The notes: generated from the sequence alone by a model not told the origin. Shown: positions 1-8,791, counted from the first letter of the stretch. The stretch: 34,324 nucleotides of DNA from Pseudomonadota bacterium (GCA_022571365.1 JACZXZ010000019.1:1-34324); one strand, 5' to 3'. A program made the numbers and translations.

Positions 1-89
1 AATTCGCCTGGCAAAAATATTTGTCCCGACATTTCCCAAATGACAATACCGAATGTTCAAATCTCCCCCACGACGGGTCCCGGGTGTCA

Positions 90-103
90 TTGATCTGGAT
101 CAA
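90..103. promoter_or_regulatory. FNR/FixK/Anr-type binding site
   Basis: The sequence TTGATCTGGATCAA is a perfect dyad matching the TTGAT-N4-ATCAA consensus of the oxygen-responsive FNR/FixK/Anr regulators. Its centre is at 96.5. It lies about 350 bases before the dehydrogenase start at 455 and under 90 bases from the left window edge. It could control a gene reading leftwards out of the window as easily as the dehydrogenase. I see no clear -10 element at the class II distance on either side. Confidence 0.6.
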
Positions 104-170
104 TCGCCATCCAAAGGCCATTCTCGTGGCCCTCTGGCGGCTCGCGGGGACAAGACCAGCGGCCCAGACT

Positions 171-185
171 TGATCCCGGGGATCA
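171..185. repeat. 15-bp perfect palindrome
   Basis: TGATCCC-G-GGGATCA is an inverted repeat with 7-bp arms around one central base, in the leader between the FNR-type box and the dehydrogenase gene. It could be an operator or a chance palindrome. No regulator gene lies beside it. Confidence 0.35.
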
Positions 186-454
186 GGGCGCACCGGTCCC
201 CTTTAGCGGCCTCGCTCATCCTGATTTGACCCCACTCATGCAGCCTTTGGCGGTGGTGCCCGGAGCCTGCCGCGCGCCTTCGGCCGACCCCCGAACATGC
301 CGCCCCCGCCGCGGGCCATTCATCCCGGCAACGAGGGATGGTAGATAACCGGCGGTTTTTGATATTCTGCCGCTCCAGGGCTCGAGGAATGCTCCAACCG
401 GGACCGAAGCAAGAAACGCAAAGAGCAAGAAACCCAGAGGAGGGAGAGAGGCCC

Positions 455-2878
455 ATGAAGTCTCATGCGCGCGTGGTGGTGATCGGCGGCGGCATCTTCG
501 GCTGCAGCCTGCTTTATCACCTGACCAAGCTGGGTTGGTCGGACGTGGTGTTGGTGGAGAAGGGCGAGCTGACCTCGGGCTCGACCTGGCACGCGGCGGG
601 CAACACGCCCCATTTCGAAGCCAGCCTCAATATGACCCAGGTGCAGATGTACAGCACCGACCTTTACCAGCGGCTCGAGGCCGAGACCGGCCAGGCCACC
701 GGCTTCCACAAGAGCGGCAGCATCCGGCTGGCGACGACCCGGGACCGCATGGACCAGTTCAAGCAAGTGCGCGCCCAGGCGCGCTACCTCGACCTGCCGT
801 TCGAGATAATCGGCCCCAATGAAATCAAGTCCCTCCATCCCTTCCTTTCGCTCGATGACGTGGTCGGCGGCGCCTACACCCCGGCGGACGGCTTTGTCGA
901 TCCGGCGAGCGTGACCCAAGCCATGGCCAAGGGCGCGCGCATGGGCGGCGCCGAGATCTACCGCCACACCCGGGTCACGGGTCTTGCGCAAAAGCCCAAC
1001 GGCGAATGGGAGGTGACGACGGACAAGGGGACCATCACGGCCGAAATCGTGGTCAACGCCGCCGGCGCCTTCGCCGTCGAAATCGGCGCCATGGTGGGGT
1101 TGTCCCTGCCCATCATCATGGTGGAGCACCAGTATCTGGTGACCGAGAGCATCCCCGAGATCGAGGCCTTCGGGAGCCTGCTTCCCGTGATCCGCGACCC
1201 GGACGCGTCGTTTTACCTGCGCCAGGAACAAAACGGCCTGGATTTCGGGCCCTACGAGACCACGGGCGCCAAGACCTGGGGAGTCGACGGGATACCCTCC
1301 GACTTCGACCAGGAACTGCTGGCGCCCGACCTCGACCGGATCCAGCCTTTCATCGAGATGGGAATGGAACGCGTGCCGATTCTGAAGACGGTCGGCATCA
1401 AGGAAGTCATCAACGGTCCGATCTCCCATACCCCGGACGGCGGTGTGCTGCTGGGCCCGGCCTTCGGGCTGGACAATTTCTGGCTTGCCTGTGGGGCCAG
1501 CGTCGGCATCTCCCAGGGCGGCGGCTGCGGCAAGTACCTGGCCCAGTGGATGGTCGAGGGGGAGGCGGAGATCGACATGCTGGAGCTCGACTCCCGCCGC
1601 TTCGGGCCATACGCCACCAAGGACTATAGCGTCGCCAAGGCCCTCCAGACCTATCATTGCATGTACTTCATATCCTATCCCAACGAGGAACGGCCCGCCG
1701 GCCGTCCGGCCCGGACCGATCCGCTCTACGAGCGGCACAAGGCCGAGGGCGCCGTGCTCGGCGAGAGGTTCGGCTGGGAGCGTCCGACCTGGTTCGCGCC
1801 CAAGGGCGTCGAGCCGGTGGATCAGCTCAGCTTCAGGCGGACCAACTGGTTCCCCCATGTCGGCGCGGAATGCCGGGCGGTGCGCGAGCGCGTCGGCGTC
1901 CTAGACCTTACCAGCTTCGCCAAATACGAGGTGTCGGGACCGGGGGCGGAAGCCTTTCTGGACCGGTTGTGCGCCAACCGCCTGCCACGGAAGATCGGCG
2001 GCATCGTGCTGACCCACATGCTCACGGAACGGGGCGGGATCGAATGCGAGATGACGATCACGCGGGTCGCGCCCGACCGGTTCTATATACTCTCCGGGGC
2101 CGTGGCGGAGCTTCACGATCTCGACTGGATGCGGCGCCATATGCCCGAGGACGGCGGCGTCGTCATCGATAATGTCACGATGGACTATGGCACGCTGGTG
2201 GTGGCGGGGCCGCGCGCGAGAGAGGTGCTGGCGAAACTGACCGAGGCCGACCTGTCCAACGCGGCGTTCCCCTGGCTTTCGGCGCAGGAGATCACCGTGG
2301 GCAACGTCCGGGCATGGGCGCTGAGGATCAACTATGTGGGCGAGCTCGGCTGGGAACTGCACCATCCGATCGCGCACCAGCTAGCGCTCTACGAGGCGCT
2401 CATGGCCGCCGGCGAGGCGTCCGGCATCGCCAACTTCGGCACCCGGGCCATGGACTCCCTGCGCCTGGAGAAGGGCTACCGGGCCTGGGGCACCGAGCTG
2501 ACCACGGAAGTCACGCCGCTCGAGGCCGGCCTGGACCGATTCATCCGGCTCGACAAGGGCGACTTCATCGGCCGCGAGGCGCTGGTCGAGGCCAAGCGCA
2601 AGGGGTTCAAGTGGAAGTGCGTCTGCCTCACCGTCGAGGCGGACGATACCGACGCCTACCCCAACCAACCGGTGCTCGCCGACGGCAAGGTCGAGGGTAT
2701 CGTCACCTCCGGCGGCTACGGCCACGTGGTCGAGCAAAGCATCGCGCTGGCCTATGTGAACCTGCCGTACACGGCGCCGGGCACGGCGCTCGCCATCGAC
2801 ATCCTGGGCCAGCTACGCCCCGCCAAGGTAGTCGAAGCGCCGCTCTACGACCCGGAAAACTTGAGGCTCAGGAGCTGA
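455..2878 (+). CDS. FAD-dependent dimethylglycine/sarcosine dehydrogenase-like protein with GcvT domain
   Basis: This 807-residue protein has the two-part plan of the dimethylglycine/sarcosine dehydrogenase family: an N-terminal DAO-type FAD oxidoreductase (about 1-380), a short central FAD-oxidoreductase linker domain, then a GcvT-like folate-binding domain (about 430-700) and a GcvT C-terminal barrel (about 710-800). The dinucleotide-binding motif VVIGGGIFGCSLLYHL is near residue 7. TSGSTWHAAG contains the His that carries covalent FAD in the family. Such enzymes oxidatively demethylate N-methyl amines and pass the one-carbon unit to tetrahydrofolate. The start at 455 is chosen because a GGAGGGAGAGAGG ribosome binding site precedes it; the frame is open upstream but that part is not family-like. 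The gene stands alone. The exact substrate (dimethylglycine, sarcosine or another methylated amine) cannot be read from sequence. Confidence 0.88.
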   Translation: MKSHARVVVIGGGIFGCSLLYHLTKLGWSDVVLVEKGELTSGSTWHAAGNTPHFEASLNMTQVQMYSTDLYQRLEAETGQATGFHKSGSIRLATTRDRMDQFKQVRAQARYLDLPFEIIGPNEIKSLHPFLSLDDVVGGAYTPADGFVDPASVTQAMAKGARMGGAEIYRHTRVTGLAQKPNGEWEVTTDKGTITAEIVVNAAGAFAVEIGAMVGLSLPIIMVEHQYLVTESIPEIEAFGSLLPVIRDPDASFYLRQEQNGLDFGPYETTGAKTWGVDGIPSDFDQELLAPDLDRIQPFIEMGMERVPILKTVGIKEVINGPISHTPDGGVLLGPAFGLDNFWLACGASVGISQGGGCGKYLAQWMVEGEAEIDMLELDSRRFGPYATKDYSVAKALQTYHCMYFISYPNEERPAGRPARTDPLYERHKAEGAVLGERFGWERPTWFAPKGVEPVDQLSFRRTNWFPHVGAECRAVRERVGVLDLTSFAKYEVSGPGAEAFLDRLCANRLPRKIGGIVLTHMLTERGGIECEMTITRVAPDRFYILSGAVAELHDLDWMRRHMPEDGGVVIDNVTMDYGTLVVAGPRAREVLAKLTEADLSNAAFPWLSAQEITVGNVRAWALRINYVGELGWELHHPIAHQLALYEALMAAGEASGIANFGTRAMDSLRLEKGYRAWGTELTTEVTPLEAGLDRFIRLDKGDFIGREALVEAKRKGFKWKCVCLTVEADDTDAYPNQPVLADGKVEGIVTSGGYGHVVEQSIALAYVNLPYTAPGTALAIDILGQLRPAKVVEAPLYDPENLRLRS

Positions 2879-3018
2879 GGTTTGAGGCGCCGGGGGAACG
2901 CGGGTGGGCGGCCGGCCGCGCCCTCAGCCTCGATCGAGGCCATGTTGGCCCACACGACGACAACCGCCCCGAGCGCCAGACCGAGCCCGGCGGTGAGCCA
3001 TTTGTTCCGGGTTTTCAT
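2845..3018 (-). CDS. Possible 57-residue single-pass membrane peptide
   Basis: An ATG frame on the minus strand encodes 57 residues. It has a basic N-terminus (MKTRNKW), one hydrophobic segment (LTAGLGLALGAVVVVW, about 8-23), then a polar, proline- and arginine-containing tail. The sequence AGGGA lies about 8 bases before the ATG. The last 34 bases overlap, tail to tail, the end of the dehydrogenase gene. AT-rich DNA with several -10-like words lies upstream on the same strand. No family is recognised. The signal-anchor layout argues for a real gene, but the size is small and the frame could be fortuitous. Confidence 0.4.
   Translation of the reverse strand: MKTRNKWLTAGLGLALGAVVVVWANMASIEAEGAAGRPPAFPRRLKPQLLSLKFSGS
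2927..2940. repeat. 14-bp perfect palindrome
   Basis: GCCTCGATCGAGGC is a perfect palindrome 49 bases after the dehydrogenase stop and inside the possible 57-residue reading frame. There is no T-tract, so it is a weak terminator candidate for the dehydrogenase gene at best. Confidence 0.25.
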
Positions 3019-3070
3019 TATTCAGTTCCCTGATACCCCCCTGGTCCCCCGATATCCTTTTTAAATTAAT

Positions 3071-3111
3071 CCCCCGCGCCGACACAGGGAGGGAGAGTAC
3101 CGACGCGGGGG
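3071..3111 (-). other. Hairpin upstream of the 57-residue frame
   Basis: CCCCCGCG at 3071-3078 pairs with CGCGGGGG at 3104-3111 across a 25-base purine/pyrimidine-biased loop. Read on the minus strand the stem is followed by ATTAATTTAAAAAGG, so it could act as a weak terminator or as an attenuator in the leader of the small gene at 2845-3018. Confidence 0.35.
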
Positions 3112-3208
3112 AAAGAACGGCGTGATCCCATGGGATGGAATGCGCCGATCAATGCCAATTTCAACTATAGCCTGATAAACTATAACCCAATAAATGTATA
3201 CTCGATAG

Positions 3209-3224
3209 CTATACGTATGTATAG
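3209..3224. repeat. Inverted repeat in the AT-rich island
   Basis: CTATAC-GTAT-GTATAG is a perfect inverted repeat with 6-bp arms and a 4-base centre. It sits among several other TATAG/TATAC words in an AT-rich stretch. It may be an operator overlapping promoter elements, but base composition alone makes such palindromes more likely here. Confidence 0.35.
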
Positions 3225-3461
3225 TCATACACTTGAAAATTGTATAGGTCGTAACAGAAGAAATTACCTATGTGGCGGCGTCGGCGCCGCTTGACCCAGA
3301 GGATCATCCTGGCCGTCCCGCGCCGGACGACAGTCTGGATCGGCCCCGCAGGCGCGCGCTTTCCTCCCGCACATCCGAAGCCACGGCGGGGCAAATCCCG
3401 GTGTTCGACCCCTCCCCTTGAACCTCCTGCTTCAGTTGGGCGGGGGCTGTTTCGGTTTGTC

Positions 3462-5615
3462 TCAGCGGTCGGCCGATCGTCGACCGGGCTCTCGATTCGG
3501 GACCCAGGGACGCGCGCCGCGCCAATCCGCAACGCTTTCGACCGTGACCCGCTCGGCATCCAGCCAGAGCGCGTGGCCGCCCCGGCGCCACAGGTCGAAC
3601 CGGTCGATCACCGTCCGCGCCGACGGGCACGGCACCCGAACCGGTACGGTGCTGACCACGACGCTTGCCGTTCGGCAGTCCTCGGCGAGCGCCCTTGGAT
3701 CCTGGACCAGGGCGACGGTCTGGCCGTGGGCGCGATAGATGCAACCCATCGAGTCACAGGCCAGTCGGCCATCCTCGCTATAGCCCGCCTCCGGCCATAA
3801 GGGCCATGTCCACTGGCCGGCGCGTTCCAGCCAGCGCTCGGCGCTGAACCGCGCCACCCGGCGCGACGACAGCATGAGCTCGCCCGTGGCGGACCGCACC
3901 GCCAGCAATTTGCCATCGCCGGTGACCAGCACGTCCGGCGGCCGGGCAAGTGGGATGGTCAGAAGGCCCGCGGCAATGGCAACGAGGCCCCACAGGCGCC
4001 AGCGCCGCCGCCACAAACACAGCCAAAGGCCGCCCAGCGCCACCAACGCCAGCCCGAAGACCGGCATGGCCGGCAGCCGAATCACGGCCCCGGGCCAGCC
4101 GGCCACCGTCTGGGCCACCCAGATGAGCCCCTCGACGCCCCATCCCATGGGCGTCAGCGCCAAGCCCTCGAGGCCCAGCGTCATGAGGACGAAGGCGGCC
4201 ATGGCCCAAGGCATGATCCACAGCGCGGTGAGCGGCACCGCCACCAGGTTGGCGACGAGTCCATAGCCGGCGAAACGGTTGAAGTGGTAGAGGACGAAGG
4301 GCGCGGTGGCGAACCCGGCGATGAGGGTGGTGAGCGCGATCCCGGCGAGATAGATCCCGGGGCGTCGCCACCATCCGCCCGCCGCCCGCCAGGTGACGAG
4401 CCGCTCGCGCAGCACCTCGTAGGCCGCGATCAGGGCGATAACCGCGGCGAACGACATCTGGAAGCTGGCCCCGAGCAGGCTTTCCGGGGTCATCACAAGG
4501 ATGATCACGGCCGCCCATGCCACCAAACGCATCGATATGGCGGTGCGGTCGACCAGGATCGCGAGCAGCACCAGTCCGGTCATCATGAAGGCGCGCTGGG
4601 TCGGCACCGTGGCGCCGGTGATCAGCAGATAGGGAAATGCGCCGGCGACGGCCACGACAGCCGCCCATTTCTTGATCGGGAAGCGCCGGGCGACCGGCCC
4701 GATCAGCGCGAGGCCCGTGCGCGTCCCGAGGAACAAGATGCCGGCGAAGAGCCCGATATGGAGGCCCGAGATGGCGAGCAGATGGGCCAACCCGGAATCG
4801 CGTACCGCCTTGAGCACGTCCTTCGGTATGGCGCCACGCTCGCCGGTCATGAGCGCGGCGGCGATCGCCCCCGACGCCCCGTCGATGCCGGCCACCACCC
4901 GCGAGAACACAGTCTGCCGGAGCGAAGACAGCCACATCCGCCAGGAGTCTCCGCCCTCGGCGTCGTCCCTTGCCACGGGCCGGACGGCGGAGACGACGGC
5001 ATAGCCGACCGCGCCCAGCTGCTTGAAATAGAGATAGCGCTGAAAGTCAAAGGCGCCCGGCGCCACAGGCCCCGGCGGGGGCATGAGGACCGCGCGGAGC
5101 GATACCCATTGGCCCGGATGAAGACCCTCGGCCGCCGCGGCGCCGAGACGGATCCGCACCCGCACCGGCGTCCGATCGGCGGCAAGCCCGGCGATCTGGA
5201 CCTGCTCCATCACCATCCTGAGACCTTGGGGCCGCGGATCGAGATCGGTGATCTGCCCGCTGACTTCCACCGGTCCCAGGCGGCGTTCGAGTATCGGCGC
5301 GGCGACCTGCGCCGTGCGCAGCTGGGCCACCGCGAAACCCACGCCGACCATGCCAAGCGCCAGGACAAGGAGGAACCCGGAGGGACGTCGCCACGCGAGG
5401 ATGCCGCCGACCAGCGCGCCTGAGGCCGCCAGCGGCCCCAGCCATAAGGGCGGTTCGAACGGTATCAGGAAATAAAGCGCTATGCCGAGCCCGGCCCCCA
5501 CCGGCAGCCACAGCGGCCAGCGTTCGCGCTCGGCGGACAGCAAGACGGCGACGAGCGCACTGCCGGCTTCAAACCACCGCCGGAGCGCTGCTTGCCACAA
5601 ACGATTATCCCTCAT
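3462..5615 (-). CDS. comEC: ComEC/Rec2-family competence protein, DNA uptake channel
   Basis: A 717-residue inner-membrane protein. It has an N-terminal hydrophobic DUF4131-like part, then the multi-spanning Competence domain with the family motif DSGLAHLLAISGLHIGL. ComEC forms the channel that carries single-stranded DNA across the inner membrane during transformation. The C-terminal region after the last membrane segment has the shape of the family's metallo-beta-lactamase-like domain, but I see no HxHxDH motif, as is common in alphaproteobacterial homologues, so the nuclease-like activity is probably absent. The start at ATG 5615 is preceded by GTGTGAGG. A GTG two codons upstream is an alternative, and the frame stays open further upstream into the divergent gltX. 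Divergent from gltX with under 90 bases between. Confidence 0.88.
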   Translation of the reverse strand: MRDNRLWQAALRRWFEAGSALVAVLLSAERERWPLWLPVGAGLGIALYFLIPFEPPLWLGPLAASGALVGGILAWRRPSGFLLVLALGMVGVGFAVAQLRTAQVAAPILERRLGPVEVSGQITDLDPRPQGLRMVMEQVQIAGLAADRTPVRVRIRLGAAAAEGLHPGQWVSLRAVLMPPPGPVAPGAFDFQRYLYFKQLGAVGYAVVSAVRPVARDDAEGGDSWRMWLSSLRQTVFSRVVAGIDGASGAIAAALMTGERGAIPKDVLKAVRDSGLAHLLAISGLHIGLFAGILFLGTRTGLALIGPVARRFPIKKWAAVVAVAGAFPYLLITGATVPTQRAFMMTGLVLLAILVDRTAISMRLVAWAAVIILVMTPESLLGASFQMSFAAVIALIAAYEVLRERLVTWRAAGGWWRRPGIYLAGIALTTLIAGFATAPFVLYHFNRFAGYGLVANLVAVPLTALWIMPWAMAAFVLMTLGLEGLALTPMGWGVEGLIWVAQTVAGWPGAVIRLPAMPVFGLALVALGGLWLCLWRRRWRLWGLVAIAAGLLTIPLARPPDVLVTGDGKLLAVRSATGELMLSSRRVARFSAERWLERAGQWTWPLWPEAGYSEDGRLACDSMGCIYRAHGQTVALVQDPRALAEDCRTASVVVSTVPVRVPCPSARTVIDRFDLWRRGGHALWLDAERVTVESVADWRGARPWVPNREPGRRSADR

Positions 5616-5703
5616 CCTCACACCGCCGGGCTGAAACCGACCCGAGGATATGCTACACACCCAGTCCGCCCCAAACCAGCGGCGTTCCAGCGACCCAGAA
5701 GCC

Positions 5704-7104
5704 ATGGCCGTCGTCACCCGCTTTGCCCCCTCGCCCACCGGCTTCCTCCATATCGGTGGCGCCCGCACCGCGCTGTTCAACTGGCTCTTTGCCCGCCATC
5801 ACGGCGGCAGGTTCCTGTTGCGTTTGGAGGACACCGATCGGCGGCGGTCGACGCCCGAGGCAATCGCGGCGATCATCGACGGCCTCGAGTGGCTTGGCCT
5901 CGACTGGGACGGTGACGTGATCCACCAGTCGCGCCACGCCGAGCGCCACGCCGAGGTAGCGCGGCGCCTGCTCGCCGAGGGCAAGACCTATCACTGCTTC
6001 TGCACGCCGGAAGAGCTCGCCGAGATGCGCCAAGCGGCGCGTGCCGCGGGGCGGCCGGTGCGCTATGACGGACGCTGGCGCGACCGCGATCCCTCGCAAG
6101 CCCCGCCCGGGGTCCCGCCCGTGATCCGGTTCAAAGCGCCGCACGAGGGTGAGACCGTGATCCCCGACAAGGTCCAAGGCGAAGTCCGGGTCGCCAACGA
6201 GCAGCTTGACGACATGGTGTTGCTGCGCGCCGACGGCACGCCCACCTACATGCTGGCGGTGGTCGTGGACGACCACGACATGGAAATCACCCACGTCATC
6301 CGCGGCGATGACCACCTGACCAATGCCTTTCGCCAAGCCCAGCTTTACCGTGCGCTGGGCTGGCCGATGCCGACGTTCGCCCACATCCCGCTCATCCACG
6401 GCCCCGACGGCGCCAAGCTATCGAAACGCCATGGCGCGCTTGGCGTCGACGCCTACCGGGAGCGAGGCTACCTGCCGGAGGCGCTCAGGAATCACCTCTT
6501 GCGCCTGGGCTGGGCCCATGGCGACGACGAGATCATCGGCACCGAGCAGGCGATCCAATGGTTCGATATCGACGGCGTCGGCCGATCCCCGGCCCGCTTT
6601 GACTTCGCCAAGCTGGACAGCCTCAACGGCCGCTACCTGCGCCAGGCCGACGACAACCGGCTCGTGGAGCTCATCACGCCGCGTCTCGCCGAGATGGTGG
6701 GCCAAGCGCCGGGCGAGCGCGAAAAGGAGCGTCTGCTCAGGGGGATGACAGAGTTAAAGCAACGTGCGAAAACACTCGTTGAACTAGCTGAAAACGCGGC
6801 ATTTTATGCCCGCTCTGGACTCTTACCGTTGAGCGAAAAGGCAAAAGAAACGCTGACCGCCGAAGCGCGCGGGAGGCTGGCCCGGCTCAAGCCCCGGCTC
6901 GAGGCGGTGGAGGCCTGGGCGCCGGAGCCGCTCGAGCGGGCCGTCCGCGCGTTCGCGGAGGCGGAAAAGGTGAAGCTTGGCCAGGTCGCGCAGCCGCTCA
7001 GGGCGGCGCTCACCGGGGCCACGGTATCGCCCGGCATTTTCGGGGTGATGGCCGTGCTGGGCCGGGAGGAAACCTTGGCACGGCTTTCTGGTATAGTTAT
7101 CTAG
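5704..7104 (+). CDS. gltX: Glutamyl-tRNA synthetase
   Basis: 466 residues of class I glutamate-tRNA ligase, which charges tRNA-Glu in the cytoplasm. The HIGH-type motif is HIGG in the conserved start [20 protein letters not shown], and the KMSKS-type loop is KLSKRHG. The full anticodon-binding C-terminal half is present, so this is not the short GluQ paralogue. The start at 5704 gives the usual N-terminus. No clear ribosome binding site precedes it, and an upstream in-frame ATG at 5650 exists. A segment of about 100 bases (6745-6844) is near 47% GC and uses TTA, CTA, ACA and AAA codons that are rare in the rest of the gene. gltA follows in the same direction. Confidence 0.95.
   Translation: MAVVTRFAPSPTGFLHIGGARTALFNWLFARHHGGRFLLRLEDTDRRRSTPEAIAAIIDGLEWLGLDWDGDVIHQSRHAERHAEVARRLLAEGKTYHCFCTPEELAEMRQAARAAGRPVRYDGRWRDRDPSQAPPGVPPVIRFKAPHEGETVIPDKVQGEVRVANEQLDDMVLLRADGTPTYMLAVVVDDHDMEITHVIRGDDHLTNAFRQAQLYRALGWPMPTFAHIPLIHGPDGAKLSKRHGALGVDAYRERGYLPEALRNHLLRLGWAHGDDEIIGTEQAIQWFDIDGVGRSPARFDFAKLDSLNGRYLRQADDNRLVELITPRLAEMVGQAPGEREKERLLRGMTELKQRAKTLVELAENAAFYARSGLLPLSEKAKETLTAEARGRLARLKPRLEAVEAWAPEPLERAVRAFAEAEKVKLGQVAQPLRAALTGATVSPGIFGVMAVLGREETLARLSGIVI
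7075..7103 (+). promoter_or_regulatory. Candidate gltA promoter
   Basis: TTGGCA (7075-7080), a 17-base spacer, then TATCTA (7098-7103), overlapping the end of gltX. The -35 element fits the sigma-70 consensus well and the -10 only partly. A second TATAG word follows at 7105-7109. Spacing and -10 sequence match the rpsB candidate promoter at 24049-24077. Confidence 0.35.
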
Positions 7105-7146
7105 TATAGTGAAGCCACGCTGGCGTAATATCGGGCCGGAGATCGG

Positions 7147-7176
7147 CGGGGTCGGCCATTCGGCATACCGACCCCG
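7147..7176 (+). other. Strong hairpin in the gltX-gltA spacer
   Basis: CGGGGTCGG (7147-7155) pairs perfectly with CCGACCCCG (7168-7176) around a 12-base loop. No T-run follows, so a factor-independent terminator is not well supported. If transcription starts near the 7075-7103 promoter, this hairpin lies in the gltA leader about 57 bases before the start codon. Confidence 0.45.
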
Positions 7177-7233
7177 TGCCGTCGTCGGCCGCATGCGCTC
7201 ACGATGCCGATAAGAAGACCGGAGGTGCTCGCC

Positions 7234-8565
7234 ATGGACCCGCAATCGTCCGCCGCAGCCACCGTCGTGCCTCGGGAAACCGTCACGCTGATCGACAACA
7301 GCACGGACAAGAGGGTCGAGCTGCCGCTCTTGGACGGCACGCTGGGCCCGAAGGTGATCGACATCCGCAAGCTCTATTCGCTGACCGGCCTTTTCACCTA
7401 CGACCCTGGCTATACCTCTACCGGAAGCTGCGAATCGAAGATCACCTTTATCGACGGCGACGAAGGCATCCTGATCCACCGCGGTTACCCCATCGAAGAC
7501 CTCGCCGAACACAGCGACTTCATGGAGGTGTGTTACCTGCTGCTTTACGGGGAGTTGCCGACGGCAGAGCAGAAGGAGAAGTTCGAGCACGACATCACCA
7601 TGCACACCATGCTGCACGAGCAGCTCACCTATCTTTTCCGCGGCTTCCGGCGCGACGCGCATCCGATGGCGATCATGTGCGGCGTGGTCGGCGCGCTGTC
7701 AGCCTTCTATCACGACAGCACCGACATCACGGACCCCCATCAGCGCATGGTGGCTTCCTACCGCCTCATCGCGAAGATGCCGACGATCGCGGCGATGGCC
7801 TACAAATTCTCGCTCGGCCAGCCGTTCATATATCCCCGCAACGACCTGAAATACGCCGAAAACTTCCTCTACATGATCTTTGCCGTGCCGTGCGAGGAAT
7901 ACACGGTGAGCCCGGTGCTCGCCAGGGCCATGGACCGCATTTTCATCCTCCATGCCGATCACGAGCAGAACGCCTCGACCTCGACGGTGCGCCTTGCGGG
8001 ATCGAGCGGCGCCAACCCCTTCGCCTGCATCGCCGCCGGCATCGCCTCGCTTTGGGGACCCGCCCACGGCGGCGCCAACGAGGCGGTGCTCAACATGCTA
8101 CAGGAGATCGGTTCCAAGGACCGCATCTCCGAATACATCAAGCGAGCCAAGGACCGGGACGACCCGTTCCGGCTCATGGGCTTCGGGCACCGGGTCTACA
8201 AGAACTACGACCCGCGCGCGGCGGTGATGCAAAAAGTCTGCCACGAAGTCCTGGATGACCCGAGCGTCCGCGACGAACCGCTTCTGGAGCTGGCCATGGA
8301 ACTCGAGCGCATCGCGCTCGAGGACGACTATTTCATCAAGAAGAAGCTGTACCCAAACGTCGATTTCTACTCGGGCATTACCCTTCGGGCGATGGGCTTC
8401 CCAACCTCCATGTTCACGGTGTTGTTCGCCCTCGCCCGGACCGTCGGCTGGATTGCCCAGTGGAAGGAGATGATCGAGGATTCGTCCCAAAAAATCGGAC
8501 GACCGCGCCAGATTTACACCGGCTATGCCAAGCGGCCCTACGTGCCGCTCCACCAGCGCGGCTGA
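7234..8565 (+). CDS. gltA: Citrate synthase, type I (hexameric, NADH-sensitive family)
   Basis: 443 residues. The enzyme condenses acetyl-CoA with oxaloacetate to citrate at the entry of the TCA cycle. The catalytic triad is visible: His278 in [10 protein letters not shown], His319 in [14 protein letters not shown] and Asp377 in NVDFYSG, with nearly the same spacing as His264, His305 and Asp362 of the E. coli enzyme. The start at 7234 is chosen because GGAGGT lies 7 bases before it; an in-frame ATG at 7204 has no comparable site. Separated from gltX by a leader with a strong hairpin. Confidence 0.97.
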   Translation: MDPQSSAAATVVPRETVTLIDNSTDKRVELPLLDGTLGPKVIDIRKLYSLTGLFTYDPGYTSTGSCESKITFIDGDEGILIHRGYPIEDLAEHSDFMEVCYLLLYGELPTAEQKEKFEHDITMHTMLHEQLTYLFRGFRRDAHPMAIMCGVVGALSAFYHDSTDITDPHQRMVASYRLIAKMPTIAAMAYKFSLGQPFIYPRNDLKYAENFLYMIFAVPCEEYTVSPVLARAMDRIFILHADHEQNASTSTVRLAGSSGANPFACIAAGIASLWGPAHGGANEAVLNMLQEIGSKDRISEYIKRAKDRDDPFRLMGFGHRVYKNYDPRAAVMQKVCHEVLDDPSVRDEPLLELAMELERIALEDDYFIKKKLYPNVDFYSGITLRAMGFPTSMFTVLFALARTVGWIAQWKEMIEDSSQKIGRPRQIYTGYAKRPYVPLHQRG

Positions 8566-8568
8566 ACA

Positions 8569-8775
8569 GTGGACGCCGCCGACCGGCCGCGTCGACCTTC
8601 ATCGCTTCCCGGACGCCGGCCGGGGGCGGTCGGACCGGCGTCGACTCTGCGGCCGTCCCGAAGCGGCGCGGCCAACGACAACAATGCGCCGTTTGCCTGG
8701 CGGCTGCGGCGCATGGTCACCGTGGTCGTTCTGGCGGCCGGGCTCGCCGGCGTCGTCTGGTGGCTTATCCAATAG
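8569..8775 (+). CDS. Small membrane protein downstream of gltA
   Basis: A 68-residue frame begins with GTG three bases after the gltA stop. It has an arginine/proline-rich N-terminal half, then ANDNNAPFAWRLRRM and a single C-terminal hydrophobic helix (about residues 50-67) ending at WWLIQ. The tail-anchored layout and the NDNN-basic-TM pattern resemble small uncharacterised alphaproteobacterial proteins. No ribosome binding site is evident, so it would depend on coupling to gltA, or the true start lies further in. Function unknown. Confidence 0.45.
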   Translation: MDAADRPRRPSSLPGRRPGAVGPASTLRPSRSGAANDNNAPFAWRLRRMVTVVVLAAGLAGVVWWLIQ

Positions 8776-8791
8776 CCATAGCGCGCCGCCC

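Larger units (their letters stand above)
1..454. other. Gene-free leader region upstream of the dehydrogenase gene
   Basis: I see no convincing coding region here. The open frames on either strand have no ribosome binding site and no recognisable protein pattern. Two structured sites lie in it, an FNR-type box and a 15-bp palindrome, listed separately. Just before the gene at 455 the short motif AGCAAGAAAC occurs twice (about 408-434), followed by a purine-rich ribosome binding site. On the minus strand a frame starting at 32 runs off the window edge and is too short (ten codons) to judge. Confidence 0.5.
3019..3461. other. Gene-free stretch: hairpin, palindrome, AT-rich island, then GC-rich DNA
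   Basis: No convincing gene lies here. From left to right it holds an 8-bp-stem hairpin (3071-3111), a perfect 12-bp palindrome ATCCCATGGGAT (3125-3136), an AT-rich island at about 3150-3265 with repeated TATAG/TATAC words, and GC-rich DNA with a small hairpin GCGGCG-TCGG-CGCCGC (3275-3290). The AT-rich part is the likeliest site for a promoter of the minus-strand 57-residue frame. The GC-rich part beyond 3291 shows nothing recognisable up to the end of comEC. Confidence 0.5.

Noticed and set aside
100-456. A 118-codon minus-strand frame upstream of the dehydrogenase
   Set aside because: No ribosome binding site and no protein-like pattern; it overlaps the dehydrogenase leader and the regulatory sites.
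320-1858. A 512-codon open frame on the minus strand
   Set aside because: It is the antisense shadow of the dehydrogenase gene and has no ribosome binding site.
3380-3425. tRNA-like TTCGA motif in the region before comEC
   Set aside because: The flanking bases do not form a T-arm, and no acceptor or anticodon stem can be drawn.
3462-3900. Truncation of comEC because the metallo-beta-lactamase motif is missing
   Set aside because: The C-terminal domain is present in full length with a normal end. Loss of the metal motif is common in alphaproteobacterial ComEC, so it is not evidence of a broken gene.
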